From Sphingomonas sp. PP-F2F-A104-K0414 (GTDB lineage: Bacteria > Pseudomonadota > Alphaproteobacteria > Sphingomonadales > Sphingomonadaceae): a stretch of DNA of 64,000 bases. The stretch is from contig NZ_SLYD01000001.1 in assembly GCF_004340945.1 (NCBI RefSeq), positions 744,001-808,000 of the forward strand, written 5' to 3'. Each line of letters starts with the position of its first letter. The first letter of the stretch is position 1. This document shows, piece by piece, positions 50,646 to 61,000 of this stretch. Under the pieces are notes generated by a model, which ran no database searches, was not told the DNA's origin, and saw only the letters and a list, made by a program, of their open reading frames with translations. A program made the translations under genes and the position numbers.

Positions 50646-51311
50646 TTAGTTCTGGAGGACAAACGTCAGCGCCATCGATCGCCATGCCTCGACCGGAACG
50701 CCGTCGCGAGTCGCGGGCTTGAACCGCCACTTGGCCAGCGCCCGGTCCAGCGTCGCGCGGTAGAACGCGTCGGTGGTCGCGCTGACCCGCTCGACCTGCT
50801 TCACGCGGCCGTCGGTGCCGACGAGCACGCGCACGACGACACGACCCTCGCGTTCGGCGCGGCGCTCCTCCGACGGATAGCTCGGCTGGAAGTCGGCGGC
50901 ATAGCGTGGATCGATGCCGGACTGGACGAACACCGGTGCGAGCTTTGGCGGATCGACCGTGACGGTGCCTGTTCCGGTGCCTTCGATGCCGATCGGCGGC
51001 GTGTAGGGGAGCGGATCGGGGGCGACCGTGAAGCCGTCGGGTTGCGGTATCTGCACTATTGTGATCGGCGCATCAGGACGTGGGGCGGGACGCGGTTGCT
51101 GGCGGATCGGCGGGTCGGCGGGCGGCACCGGTTCGGGTGGCGGCGGCGGAGTGTACGGCACATAGGTTATGAGCGGTTTGTCGGGCACGAACGGCAGCAC
51201 GTTAGGCGCCGCGAAGAACAAGGCTCCGATCACCGCGCAGTTGATAGTCAGCGCGACGCCGAGGCTCCCGGGATTGAATCCGCCCGTCCGGTTTGGTCGA
51301 TCCGCGTACAT
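50646..51311 (-). CDS. TonB family energy transducer
   Basis: TonB passes proton-motive energy to outer-membrane receptors. A short N-terminus and one membrane helix (about 16-40) are followed by a proline-rich periplasmic spacer (about 50-110, PYTPPPPPEPVPPADPPIR). The C-terminal domain reads YPSEERRAEREGRVVVRVLV, GTDGRVKQVERVSATTDAF and ALAKWRFKPATRDGVPVEAW, the TonB box-binding fold. The length is 221 residues. No exbB or exbD is adjacent. A second TonB-like gene is at 59041. Confidence 0.88.
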   Translation of the reverse strand: MYADRPNRTGGFNPGSLGVALTINCAVIGALFFAAPNVLPFVPDKPLITYVPYTPPPPPEPVPPADPPIRQQPRPAPRPDAPITIVQIPQPDGFTVAPDPLPYTPPIGIEGTGTGTVTVDPPKLAPVFVQSGIDPRYAADFQPSYPSEERRAEREGRVVVRVLVGTDGRVKQVERVSATTDAFYRATLDRALAKWRFKPATRDGVPVEAWRSMALTFVLQN

Positions 51312-51545
51312 GGTCCGTCTCCCCTGATTCTCCTTGAGGATGGCGGCGAGATAGGTACCGCCGTTTGGGATGGTACATCATTACATTTCAGAGGCAAGGG
51401 GGTTGGGGGGGGCGAGGCGGGTGCTTTCGAATCGGCGTCTGATCGGCGCCAGTGACGTCCGCGACACGACGGACACGACGGACACGACGGACAGGTCTGA
51501 CGTGCGGGCTCGGCCAGTTGGGCAGCACCTATCGTCGATACATCC

Positions 51546-51651
51546 ACCACCCCGGCGGAGGCCGGGGCCCAGTTGGGGGACGTTGCTAACTGAAGCCGGC
51601 GCTTCGTTACTGCGACCTTTCCAACTGGGCCCCGGCCTTCGCCGGGGTGGT
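51546..51651. repeat. Palindromic repeat, family B
   Basis: ACCACCCCGGCGGAGGCCGG at 51546 is mirrored by GGCCTTCGCCGGGGTGGT ending at 51651, with CCAGTTGGG and CCAACTGGG inner arms. It is nearly identical in arms to the copy at 32171, while the inner loop differs. Confidence 0.85.
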
Positions 51652-51732
51652 GCTTGGGAAGGGGTGGGGCTTCCCTATCGCGACGAGGGATGATCCGATT
51701 CGCTCGGATCGACCGCCGGCCCGCCCCTTCTT

Positions 51733-51785
51733 GTTCTCCCGCGAAGGCGGGAGCCCAGACTGGACTCCCGCCTTCGCGGGAGAAC
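51733..51785. repeat. Palindromic repeat, family C
   Basis: GTTCTCCCGCGAAGGCGGGAG, then CCCAGACTGGAC, then TCCCGCCTTCGCGGGAGAAC: the most regular copy of family C in the window, located downstream of gltX. Confidence 0.85.
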
Positions 51786-51824
51786 ATGCTTTTTACGGGT
51801 CGAACTTTGTCGGTGACCGCGAGA

Positions 51825-53150
51825 TCACCGCGCTGCGAGTCGCTCCAAAGCCCGCTCGCGCCCGATCAACGGCAGCAAGGCCGCCATGTCCGGCCCATGA
51901 TCGCGCCCGGTCAGCGCACGGCGCAACGGCAGGAACAGCGCCTTGCCCTTCCGCTCGGTCTCCGCCTTCAGCCGCGCAGTCAGCGCGTGCCAAGGGTCGC
52001 TCGACCAATCGATCTCCCCCGCCGCTGTCAGCGCCTGATCGAGATACTCGGCCTCCACGTCGCCCTCGACCACGATCGGTCCCTCGATCACCCTCCACCA
52101 ATCCGCCGCATCCGCCAGCGTCACGAGGTTCGGCCGCACCGCCTCCCAGGCCGCCACATCCATCCCCTCGGGCAACCGCTCAGCCACCGCTTCGAACGGC
52201 AGCGCGTGTAAAATCCGCGCGTTCAGCGCCGACAACTCCGCTTCGTCGAACCGCGCCGGCGCGCGCCCAAACCGTGCGAAGTCGAACCCCGCGATCAGCG
52301 GCGCGGCGTCGGCGATCGGTTCGACCGGATCGCTCGTCCCGATCCGGGCCAGCAGCGCGCGCACCGCCTGGGGCTCGATCCCGACCTCGCGGAAATGATC
52401 GACGCCGAGCGACCCGAGCCGCTTCGACAGCTTGCCCTCCGCACCTGTCAGCAACGCCTCATGCGCAAACCGTGGGGGCCTGACACCGAGCGCGGCGAAC
52501 ATCTGCAATTGGAGCGCGGTGTTCGACACGTGATCCTCGCCGCGCACGACGTGCGTCACGCCCATCTCGGCATCGTCGATCGCCGAGGGCAGCATATACA
52601 GCCAGGACCCATCCGCGCGCCGGATGACCGGATCGCTCATCGTCTTCGCCTCGAAATGCGCCACGCCGCGGATCAAATCGTCCCACGCGATCGCCGAGTC
52701 GTAATCGAGCTTGAACCGCCAGTGCGGTTTCACGCCGTCCGCCTCCAGCTTAGCGCGGGCCTCCTCGGTCAACGCCAACGCTGCGCGATCGTAGATCGGC
52801 GGCAACCCGCGCCCGGCCTGGATTTTCCGCTTCAGGTCGAGCTCCTGCGTCGTCTCGTACGCCGGATACACATGCCCGCTCGCGACCAGGTCCGCGAACC
52901 GCGCCTCGTACAACGCGAACCGTGCAGACTGCCGCTCCTCCGCATGGGGCGTCATCCCGAGCCAGTCGAGATCGGCGCGGATCGCATCGACGAAACGCTC
53001 TTCGCTGCGTTCCGGATCGGTATCGTCGATCCTGAGCACGAACTTGCCGCCATTGGCCCGCGCGAACATCCAGTTGTGGAGCGCGGTGCGGATGTTGCCG
53101 ACGTGCAGCCGGCCGGTGGGCGAGGGAGCGAAACGGGTGATTACGGTCAT
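51825..53150 (-). CDS. gltX: Glutamate--tRNA ligase
   Basis: GltX charges tRNA with glutamate. The HIGH-like signature is [20 protein letters not shown] at the N-terminus, and the KMSKS-like motif is [10 protein letters not shown] in the middle; [12 protein letters not shown] and [12 protein letters not shown] are further class I markers. The frame extends upstream to 53267, but [10 protein letters not shown] at 53150 is the proper start, giving 441 residues. Its shorter size fits a second, glutaminyl-tRNA-related GltX paralogue or the main enzyme; the two cannot be separated here. It is divergent from prs. Confidence 0.93.
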   Translation of the reverse strand: MTVITRFAPSPTGRLHVGNIRTALHNWMFARANGGKFVLRIDDTDPERSEERFVDAIRADLDWLGMTPHAEERQSARFALYEARFADLVASGHVYPAYETTQELDLKRKIQAGRGLPPIYDRAALALTEEARAKLEADGVKPHWRFKLDYDSAIAWDDLIRGVAHFEAKTMSDPVIRRADGSWLYMLPSAIDDAEMGVTHVVRGEDHVSNTALQLQMFAALGVRPPRFAHEALLTGAEGKLSKRLGSLGVDHFREVGIEPQAVRALLARIGTSDPVEPIADAAPLIAGFDFARFGRAPARFDEAELSALNARILHALPFEAVAERLPEGMDVAAWEAVRPNLVTLADAADWWRVIEGPIVVEGDVEAEYLDQALTAAGEIDWSSDPWHALTARLKAETERKGKALFLPLRRALTGRDHGPDMAALLPLIGRERALERLAAR

Positions 53151-53247
53151 GTGGCTGCTGTACGGAGCGGCGCGGCGACGGGCAAACCCTTCCACCAACG
53201 GGAAGCTGCGCCTAAGGGGTGCGGAATATCGAGCGGGAAATAGCTTC

Positions 53248-54186
53248 ATGAAACTGATGACCGGCAATTCGAACCTGCCGCTGGCGCAGGAAATCTCCGC
53301 CTATCTCGAGATTCCGCTGACCGACGTCAGCGTGCGGCGGTTCGCGGACGAGGAGGTCTTCGTCGAAATCAACGAGAATGTCCGCGGCGAGGACGTGTTC
53401 GTGATCCAGTCCACCGGATATCCCGCCAACGACAATCTCATGGAATTGCTGATCATGATCGACGCGCTGAAGCGTGCGTCGGCGCGCCGCATCACCGCGG
53501 TGATCCCGTACATGGGCTATGCGCGGCAGGACCGGAAGCCGGGCCCGCGCACGCCGATCTCGGCCAAGCTGGTCGCGAACCTGATCACCGTCGCCGGCGC
53601 GAACCGCGTGCTATCGGTCGATTTGCATGCCGGCCAGATCCAGGGCTTCTTCGATATCCCGACCGACAATCTCTATGCCGCACCGGTGATGTCGGCGGAT
53701 ATTCTTGCGCGGTTCAAGGGCAAGAATTTGATGGTCGTGTCGCCCGACGTCGGCGGCGTGGTCCGTGCGCGCGTGCTCGCCAAGCGACTCGATAACGCGC
53801 CGCTCGCGATCGTCGACAAGCGCCGCGAGCGTGCGGGTGAGTCGGAGGTGATGAACATCATCGGCGAGGTCGAGGGGCGGTTCTGCATCCTGATCGACGA
53901 TATCGTCGATTCGGCGGGCACGCTCTGCAATGCGGCGGCGGCGTTGAAGGAAGCGGGCGCGGAGGACGTCGTAGCCTACGTGACGCACGGCGTGCTGTCG
54001 GGCGGGGCGGTGGCACGAGTCGAGGGCTCGGAGCTGCGCGAATTGGTGATCACCGACTCGATCGGCAACCACGACGTCATCAAGGGCGCACACGGCAAGA
54101 TCCGCCACTTGCAGATCGCGCCTCTGCTGGGCGAGGCGATCAAGCGGATCGCGGATGAGACGAGCGTGTCGAGTTTGTTCGACTGA
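53248..54186 (+). CDS. prs: Ribose-phosphate pyrophosphokinase
   Basis: Prs makes PRPP from ribose 5-phosphate and ATP for nucleotide, histidine and tryptophan synthesis. The N-terminal [19 protein letters not shown], the flexible loop [20 protein letters not shown], the ATP/Mg site [20 protein letters not shown] and the PRPP loop [20 protein letters not shown] are all present. From the ATG at 53248 it has 312 residues. The frame is open upstream into the gltX region, but the later ATG matches the family. Confidence 0.95.
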   Translation: MKLMTGNSNLPLAQEISAYLEIPLTDVSVRRFADEEVFVEINENVRGEDVFVIQSTGYPANDNLMELLIMIDALKRASARRITAVIPYMGYARQDRKPGPRTPISAKLVANLITVAGANRVLSVDLHAGQIQGFFDIPTDNLYAAPVMSADILARFKGKNLMVVSPDVGGVVRARVLAKRLDNAPLAIVDKRRERAGESEVMNIIGEVEGRFCILIDDIVDSAGTLCNAAAALKEAGAEDVVAYVTHGVLSGGAVARVEGSELRELVITDSIGNHDVIKGAHGKIRHLQIAPLLGEAIKRIADETSVSSLFD

Positions 54187-54306
54187 AGACGGACGCAGGC
54201 GCGGCAACGTCCGCGCCGGTGCTCGATAGCGAGCAGCGTCCGGATCGGCCGGCGGTTCGGGAACACCGAACCGACCGACGTCGGTTTTGTTGACGTCCCT
54301 CGCGGT

Positions 54307-54383
54307 TTTCCTGCGAACGCAGGAATCCAGGTTAACCAAAGGCGGGGCTACGTAATCCTGGGCTCCTGCGTCAGCAGGAGAAC
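54307..54383. repeat. Palindromic repeat, family C variant
   Basis: TTTCCTGCGAACGCAGGAATCC near 54307 pairs with GGCTCCTGCGTCAGCAGGAG ending at about 54381. Architecture matches family C but the stem is CCTGC instead of CCCGC. It lies between the convergent prs and PilZ genes. Confidence 0.7.
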
Positions 54384-54394
54384 AAGCTGGCGTT

Positions 54395-54724
54395 CTATCG
54401 CTGGCTCAGCGCCACGATGTGATCGAACACCGCAGGATGCAGCGGCTTGGCGAATGCGCAGCCGTATTTGAACTTATCACGCCATGCGACCACCGCTTCG
54501 AGTGCCGCCAGACCCGGCAGCGTTAGCCACACCACGGTCCCCGGCCACAGCGTAAAGCTCGTTTCCGCACGAAAGCCCGAGAGCGACAGGTCGGTGACCT
54601 CGATTTCGAATCGCGTCTGGCCCCGATCGCGCAGGTGCGCGCGCATCTTGACGGCCTTGCGTAGCGCCTGGCGGAGTTCCTCGCCCTTCGGTTCGGCGGG
54701 AGGGATGGGGACGGGCTGTGTCAT
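54395..54724 (-). CDS. PilZ domain protein
   Basis: This is a 109-residue protein beginning MTQPVPIPPAEPKGEELRQA. The PilZ-like core reads RFEIEVTDLSLSGFRAETSF with a D-S-S-G pattern, followed by PGTVVWLTLPGL and WRDKFKYGCAFAKPLHPAVF. PilZ domains usually bind cyclic di-GMP. The RxxxR part is present only in weakened form (AHLRDRGQTRFE). The effect on a partner is unknown. It lies downstream of the crtZ remnant. Confidence 0.8.
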   Translation of the reverse strand: MTQPVPIPPAEPKGEELRQALRKAVKMRAHLRDRGQTRFEIEVTDLSLSGFRAETSFTLWPGTVVWLTLPGLAALEAVVAWRDKFKYGCAFAKPLHPAVFDHIVALSQR

Positions 54725-54768
54725 GTCCGGGACACTGCTCCCCAAGTGGTTACCAATCTCCAAACGCC

Positions 54769-55304
54769 CTACGATTCGGCAGCTTGATGTAGCAGCACGC
54801 GCTTTACCGGGGCGCGGATGCCCGCGCGTGACCGACGCTTGAGTTCGGCCTTCAAATCTTCTGGCTTGGGTGCAACCAAGAAGCCGAAGCTGACATTGCC
54901 CTCTTTCGTCTCGACGACGTGGTGCAGCCGGTGCGCCTGAACGATCCGCTTCATGTATTTCGACTTGGGCAGATATCGGGTCGGGATGCGCTGGTGCACG
55001 ATGATGTCGTGGAACCCGAAATAGATCGCGCCATACGCCGCGATTCCCGCGCCGATCCACGCGAACCCCGGCCACCAGCCGAGCTGCACGCCGCCGAGCA
55101 GCAGCACGAACGACGGCACCGCGAAGATCGCCGCGTAGAGGTCGTTCAATTCCCAATTGCCATGGCGCGCACGGTGGTGGCTTTCATGCAGGAACCAGCC
55201 GAAGCCATGCATCACCCAGCGGTGCGCGGCATAGGCGAACGCCTCCATGCCGATCACGGTCCGAGGAACAGCAGGATGCCGAGCCAGATCGCCATGCCCT
55301 GCAT
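54769..55304 (-). pseudogene. crtZ: Beta-carotene hydroxylase CrtZ, interrupted by a one-base frameshift
   Basis: CrtZ hydroxylates beta-carotene rings to give zeaxanthin. All four histidine motifs are intact in frame: HRWVMH, HESHH, HDIIVH and HRLHH. The 5' end is broken: ATG at 55304 or 55295 gives MAIWLGILLFLG but then reaches TGA at 55254-55256. The frame needed for TVIGMEAFAYAAHRWVMHG is one base off, and a missing base near 55258-55262 would restore LLFLGTVIGMEAF. Either the gene is mutated, or a sequencing error occurred, or translation begins at the internal GTG (55257) or ATG (55248), which would lose the first membrane helix. Confidence 0.75.
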
Positions 55305-55491
55305 ATAGGGGCGGTAAGGCGCGACGGCGAAAGGCGAATTGTCCCAAGAAAACCAGATCAACTCAGCCCGATACGCGTCTATTGAGAACGAGACGCAAGT
55401 GCATATGCCTTAAGGGTGGATTTGCTGGCCGCCCTGTGCTTTACGCCCAACCAATTCCCGAGTTTCCTAAAAATTGCGTGGAGCCTTCCCG
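55305..55491. promoter_or_regulatory. Divergent gap between crtZ and sucC
   Basis: These 187 bases must carry the promoters of crtZ (minus) and sucC (plus). Parts are A+T-richer (around 55380-55420 and 55465-55480, CCTAAAAATTGCG). No repeat of the known families is present. No clear operator could be named. Confidence 0.4.
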
Positions 55492-56706
<1,215 letters not shown>

Positions 56707-56740
56707 CCGCTACCAACTGCATACTGATTGTGCGAAATTG

Positions 56741-56772
56741 GGGCCTGGACGGAAACGTCCGGGCCCTTTTTC
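56741..56772 (+). terminator. Rho-independent terminator after sucC
   Basis: GGGCCTGGACG (56741-56751) pairs with CGTCCGGGCCC over eleven bases with one G-T pair and the tetraloop GAAA, followed by TTTTTC. Position and form make this the sucC transcript end and explain why sucC has no cotranscribed sucD. Confidence 0.88.
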
Positions 56773-56936
56773 GTTGGTATCACGACTGGTCGGACAGGTG
56801 GATCGGCGTGACGCTACGGCATGGTGATGTTCCATACCGCACTTGCGAAAACGACGTAAAACAGCCATCTGTCGCGCCAACGCCGCCGGGTAACGCCGTC
56901 AGCGAACGAACTATATCCACCTTGGAAGGAATCCCG

Positions 56937-57683
56937 ATGAAGGTGCTGGTGCCGGTCAAGCGCGTGCTTGACTACAACGTGAAGCCCCGCGTGAAGGCGG
57001 ACGGAACGGGCGTCGATCTGGCGAACGTCAAGATGAGCATGAACCCGTTCGACGAGATCGCGGTCGAAGAGGCCATCCGCCTCAAGGACAAGGGCGTGAC
57101 CGAGATCGTCGTCGTCTCGATCGGCGAGCAGAAGAGCCAGGAAACGTTGCGGACCGCGCTCGCAATGGGTGCCGATCGTGCGATCCTCGTCGTCAGCGAG
57201 ACCAAGGTCGAGCCGCTCGGCGTCGCGAAGATCCTCGCCAAGATCGTCGAGGAAGAGAAGCCCGACCTCGTCATCCTCGGCAAGCAGGCGATCGACGACG
57301 ACAACAACCAGACCGGACAGATGCTCGCCGGCCTCCTGAACTGGGGCCAGGGCACGTTCGCGTCGAAGGTCGAGATCGCCGACGGTTCGGTCAACGTGAC
57401 TCGCGAAGTCGATGGCGGCGCGGAGACGGACACGCTCAAGCTGCCCGCGATCATCACCACCGATCTTCGCCTCAACGAGCCGCGCTATGCCTCGCTGCCG
57501 AACATCATGAAGGCGAAGTCGAAGCCGATGGCGCAGAAGACGCCGGCCGATTTCGGCGTCGACGTGACGCCGCGCCTGACCACGCTGAAGGTGGTCGAGC
57601 CCGCCAAGCGCTCGGCCGGGATCAAGGTCGCCGATGTCGACGCGCTGGTCGGCAAGCTCAAGGAAATGGGAGTCGCCAAGTGA
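56937..57683 (+). CDS. etfB: Electron transfer flavoprotein, beta subunit
   Basis: EtfB with EtfA carries electrons from acyl-CoA dehydrogenases to the quinone pool via ETF-QO. The family signature is [20 protein letters not shown] at the start, [19 protein letters not shown], then [21 protein letters not shown] with the AMP-binding turn, and [20 protein letters not shown]. From the ATG at 56937 it has 248 residues. TTGGAAGGAATC precedes it. The stop overlaps etfA by four bases. Confidence 0.95.
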   Translation: MKVLVPVKRVLDYNVKPRVKADGTGVDLANVKMSMNPFDEIAVEEAIRLKDKGVTEIVVVSIGEQKSQETLRTALAMGADRAILVVSETKVEPLGVAKILAKIVEEEKPDLVILGKQAIDDDNNQTGQMLAGLLNWGQGTFASKVEIADGSVNVTREVDGGAETDTLKLPAIITTDLRLNEPRYASLPNIMKAKSKPMAQKTPADFGVDVTPRLTTLKVVEPAKRSAGIKVADVDALVGKLKEMGVAK

Positions 57684-58609
57684 AGACGCTCGTCTGGGTC
57701 GAACATGACGGTCAGGCCGTCAAGGATGCCACGCTGTCGGCGGTGACTGCCGCATCGCAGCTCGGCGAAGTCCATCTGCTGGTTGTCGGCCAAGGCGTCG
57801 ACGGCGTCGCTGCCGAAGCCGCCAAGATCGCCGGCGTCGGCAAGGTGCACGTCGCCGACGATGCGGCGTTCGCGCATGCGCTTGCCGAGAACGTCGCGCC
57901 GCTGATCGTCGAGCTGATGGGCACCCACGATGCTTTCGTCGCGCCGTCGACCACGCACGGCAAGAACATCGCGCCCCGCGTGGCTGCATTGCTCGACGTC
58001 ATGCAGATCAGCGACATTCTGTCGGTCGAGAGCGAAGACACGTTCACGCGGCCGATCTATGCGGGCAACGCCATTGCAACCGTCCAGTCGACCGACGCGA
58101 AGAAGGTCATCACGGTCCGCGGCACGGCGTTCGCCAAGGCCGCGACCGAGGGTGGCTCGGCCGAGATCGAGGCAGTCGCATCGACCGGCGACAAGGGTCT
58201 GTCGACCTTCGCCGGCTCGGAGATCGCCAAGAACGAGCGTCCCGAGCTGACCAGCGCGAAGATCATCGTCTCGGGCGGCCGTGCGCTCGCCTCGAGCGAC
58301 CAGTTCCACGCGATCATCGATCCGCTGGCCGACAAGCTCGGTGCCGGCGTGGGTGCCTCACGCGCTGCGGTCGACGCAGGCTATGCGCCGAACGATTATC
58401 AGGTCGGCCAGACCGGCAAGATCGTCGCGCCGGAAGTGTATGTCGCGGTCGGTATCTCCGGCGCGATCCAGCATCTCGCGGGGATGAAGGACTCGAAGGT
58501 CATCATCGCGATCAACAAGGACGAGGACGCTCCGATCTTCCAGGTCGCGGACATCGGCTTGGTCGGCGATCTGTTCAAGATCGTGCCGGAGTTGACGGCG
58601 AAGCTGTAG
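57680..58609 (+). CDS. etfA: Electron transfer flavoprotein, alpha subunit
   Basis: EtfA binds the FAD of the heterodimer. The N-terminal half is [20 protein letters not shown] and onward; the C-terminal FAD domain has [60 protein letters not shown] and [20 protein letters not shown], the family signature. The length is 309 residues. No terminator is obvious behind it; a family B repeat follows about 220 bases later. Confidence 0.95.
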   Translation: MKTLVWVEHDGQAVKDATLSAVTAASQLGEVHLLVVGQGVDGVAAEAAKIAGVGKVHVADDAAFAHALAENVAPLIVELMGTHDAFVAPSTTHGKNIAPRVAALLDVMQISDILSVESEDTFTRPIYAGNAIATVQSTDAKKVITVRGTAFAKAATEGGSAEIEAVASTGDKGLSTFAGSEIAKNERPELTSAKIIVSGGRALASSDQFHAIIDPLADKLGAGVGASRAAVDAGYAPNDYQVGQTGKIVAPEVYVAVGISGAIQHLAGMKDSKVIIAINKDEDAPIFQVADIGLVGDLFKIVPELTAKL

Positions 58610-59040
58610 GCAACGCCGCTGCGCAAGGCGAAGCCAAGCGCAACAGCAAACCCGGCCGGCGGCGCTCAAGCGCCGACCGACGACGCGGGATTTACTCCCG
58701 CGGCGCGTGCCAGAAACGGGCGGTGTGACTTGGTCGCGCTGCCCGTTCTAGTGTCTGCCGAACGTACAGGTCTGCGGATCTCGAACCGATACGCGACAAA
58801 CTGAGGTCTATTCGCACGCAAGCGAGCATCACCCCGGCGGAGGCCGGGGCCCAGTTGGGCGACGTCGCTCATGGAGCGTAGTGCTTCGTTACAGCAACCT
58901 TTCCATCTGGACCCCGGCCTGCGCCGGGGAGGTGCATCTGTCGAAGCGGGATCAGTACCGAATACGTCCGGAACACCGAGATCGTTCTCGCGCCGTCACG
59001 CCCAGTTGCCGCCCCCCACACGCCTCCCCAATTACCCAGC
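58610..59040. other. 431-base gap holding a family B repeat
   Basis: No gene is supported. A small hairpin GGCGCTCAAGCGCC lies near 58661. At 58829-58933 is a family B copy whose right arm is degraded. The rest is unremarkable and must include the promoter of the second TonB-like gene. Confidence 0.6.
58829..58933. repeat. Palindromic repeat, family B, partly degraded
   Basis: CACCCCGGCGGAGGCCGGGGC at 58830 is mirrored imperfectly by CCCGGCCTGCGCCGGGGAGGTG ending at 58934, with CCAGTTGGG and a diverged CCATCTGGA. Substitutions in the right arm suggest an older copy than those at 32171 and 51546. Confidence 0.8.
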
Positions 59041-59802
59041 ATGTACGGCGTCCACTCGAACTCGCGCGACCGCCTGATATCCGCCGCCAGCGCCGCGATG
59101 CTCTGCGCCGTCATCGGCTATGCGCTGATCCTCGGTCTCGGCGTCAGCATCCCCACTGCTATCCCAGACGCGCTAAAGACCTTTTCGGTCGGCCCGAAAC
59201 CCCCTCCACCGCCGCCGCCTGAAAAGATCATCCCCCGCCCCGCGAAAAGCCATCGCCCCGAAGGCGCAGCGTCCCCTGCGAACCTGCGCTCGAAGGCGAC
59301 CGAACTCGTCATCCCCAAACCGATCATCCCCCCGATCGTCCCGCCACCGCCGGTCATCGCTGCTCTAAAACCCGGCCCCGGCAGCGACCCCACGACCGGC
59401 GCCGCGCCAGTCCCCGGACCGGGCACAGGCGCGGGTGGTGAGGGGAACGGCACCGGCAGCAGTCGCTCCGGGAATGGCGACGGCGACGGTGGCGACGAAA
59501 CCCCGCCCCGTCTCCTGAAAGGCCGCTTCAAGAACAAGGACTTTCCCAATGCCGAGGCGGTGATCGGTGCGGGCGGGATCGTCGGCGTGCGCTACACGGT
59601 CGAAACCGACGGACAAGTCACGCACTGCATGGTCACGCGCTCCAGCGGAAACGACGTGCTCGACGCCACCACCTGCCGCCTGATCGAGCTCCGCTTCCGC
59701 TACCGCCCCTGGCTCGACGCCACCGGCCGCCCGGTCCGCTCGACCGTCGTCCACAACCAGGAATGGGTGAACCAGCTCGGTCCGCCGTCACGCAGTAACT
59801 GA
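59041..59802 (+). CDS. TonB-like protein with a proline/glycine-rich spacer
   Basis: An N-terminal helix (about 17-38, AAMLCAVIGYALILGLGVSI) is followed by a spacer rich in P, G and T (about 50-155, PPPPPPPEKIIPRPAKSHRP and AAPVPGPGTGAGG). The C-terminal TonB domain shows AVIGAGGIVGVRYTVETDG, VTHCMVTRSSGNDVLDATTC and LIELRFRYRPWLDATGRPVR. The extra cysteines in the TonB domain are typical of this sphingomonad subtype. The length is 253 residues. No exbBD is nearby. It ends four bases from a convergent acyltransferase gene. Confidence 0.85.
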   Translation: MYGVHSNSRDRLISAASAAMLCAVIGYALILGLGVSIPTAIPDALKTFSVGPKPPPPPPPEKIIPRPAKSHRPEGAASPANLRSKATELVIPKPIIPPIVPPPPVIAALKPGPGSDPTTGAAPVPGPGTGAGGEGNGTGSSRSGNGDGDGGDETPPRLLKGRFKNKDFPNAEAVIGAGGIVGVRYTVETDGQVTHCMVTRSSGNDVLDATTCRLIELRFRYRPWLDATGRPVRSTVVHNQEWVNQLGPPSRSN

Positions 59803-59805
59803 AGC

Positions 59806-60903
59806 CTACCGCCCCAGCCGCCCCCCACTGAGCACCCGCGCGACCGCCGGCGAGAGCGTCATCAGGCCCCGCCCAAGGGCAACCGTCGCCCCGAGCACCA
59901 GCAACGGCTGGACCAGCAGATACGCCGGATACAGCGCCGCCCCCAGCGGACCGGTCGCCAGCCCGATCACTGGCCCGAACAGCCACAACAGCACCAGGTG
60001 ATCGCAGAATGCGAGAAATCCATAGCGCTCGATCTCACGCAGTCGCTCCGCGACGCCACTTCCCGCCAGCGCCCAGGCGACCCGCCAGAACAGCACCGCC
60101 GACGCCAATCGAAACAGTATGTCGAACGCCGCCATCACATGCGGATGCGCGTCGAAGAAGACGTTCCCCAGCCACGCCGTCCACAGCCGCGGCGCGATCA
60201 GCGCCACGAACGGCAGCGCGCAGAGGACGACAGGCCACCCCGCCACCTTCTCTGCCACGCCAAGCCGCCGCGCGGCGATCCCCGCGGTAAAGAACAGCAG
60301 GATCTGCGGCCGCAACAGCAGCGGGACATGCACCCCGGACACACTCCATACGACCACGATCAGGGCTACCATCGCCAGCCACGCGCTCGACGCGCGCACC
60401 AGCAGCGGGGCGAGCATCATGCACACGAAAAGATCGCGTAAGAACGGCATCTGCACGTTGATGTCGTTGGCGTGGACGAGCGGCACGAGTTCGTTCAGCG
60501 TCCAGCCGATGCTTGACGGCGTCGGTGCCTTCAGCTCGCCGAACGTTGCCGCGGCCCCGACCAGCACAATCGCGATCGCATTCCACAGGACCATCGGGAG
60601 CAGGATCGTCCGCGCCTTGCCGAGCAGGAACGGGCCGTAACTTCGGCGCGTCGCGGTCGAGACCACCAGCCAGCCCGAGATCATGCCGAGCAGCGGCACC
60701 GCGCTGCGCCCGAACATCTCGCTCAGCACGGTACGGAGAACCGCCTGCCAACTGAACGCGACCGCCGCCAGCTCTTCCGCGGTCCGCCCGGTCCAGGCGT
60801 GGACATAGACGATCCCCATGATCCCGGTCAGCCGCGCGATCGCGATCGCGGTGGAGAGGCGGCTGTCCGCCCCGCGCGCCGTTCCGGCCGTTCCCGTGTC
60901 CAA
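59806..60903 (-). CDS. Membrane acyltransferase family 3 protein
   Basis: About ten membrane helices in 365 residues with N-terminal IARLTGIMGIVYVHAWTGRT, which places a histidine in the position typical of acyltransferase-3 enzymes. Segments such as LLGMISGWLVVSTATRRSYG and LLRPQILLFFTAGIAARRLG are typical. These proteins O-acylate surface or secreted sugars; the target is unknown. The start is TTG at 60903; no ATG lies in frame before the first helix. The gene is divergent from the dipeptidase. Confidence 0.8.
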   Translation of the reverse strand: MDTGTAGTARGADSRLSTAIAIARLTGIMGIVYVHAWTGRTAEELAAVAFSWQAVLRTVLSEMFGRSAVPLLGMISGWLVVSTATRRSYGPFLLGKARTILLPMVLWNAIAIVLVGAAATFGELKAPTPSSIGWTLNELVPLVHANDINVQMPFLRDLFVCMMLAPLLVRASSAWLAMVALIVVVWSVSGVHVPLLLRPQILLFFTAGIAARRLGVAEKVAGWPVVLCALPFVALIAPRLWTAWLGNVFFDAHPHVMAAFDILFRLASAVLFWRVAWALAGSGVAERLREIERYGFLAFCDHLVLLWLFGPVIGLATGPLGAALYPAYLLVQPLLVLGATVALGRGLMTLSPAVARVLSGGRLGR

Positions 60904-61000
60904 TTACGCCCCTCCGTCTGCGTCCGGCGAGCGCCTTACCCGGCTTGTCGCACGCGAACAGCTCCTTCAGGATGAAGCGGACGCTATTGGGGACCAAGAC

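Larger units (their letters stand above)
51312..51824. other. 513-base gap with a 9-base tandem repeat and two palindromic repeats
   Basis: No gene is supported. Contents in order: GACACGACG in three tandem copies (51463-51489); a family B repeat at 51546-51651, opening ACCACCCCGGCGGAGGCCGG; and a family C repeat at 51733-51785 with TTCTCCCGCGAAGGCGGGAG and its mirrored arm CTCCCGCCTTCGCGGGAGAA. The promoter of the TonB gene must lie in the left part. The repeats occupy about a third of the gap, so two repeat families have been inserted side by side. Confidence 0.7.

Noticed and set aside
51463-51489. Tandem GACACGACG copies as a possible CRISPR or iteron array
   Set aside because: Only three 9-base copies with no spacers and no replication gene nearby; a simple slippage repeat is sufficient.
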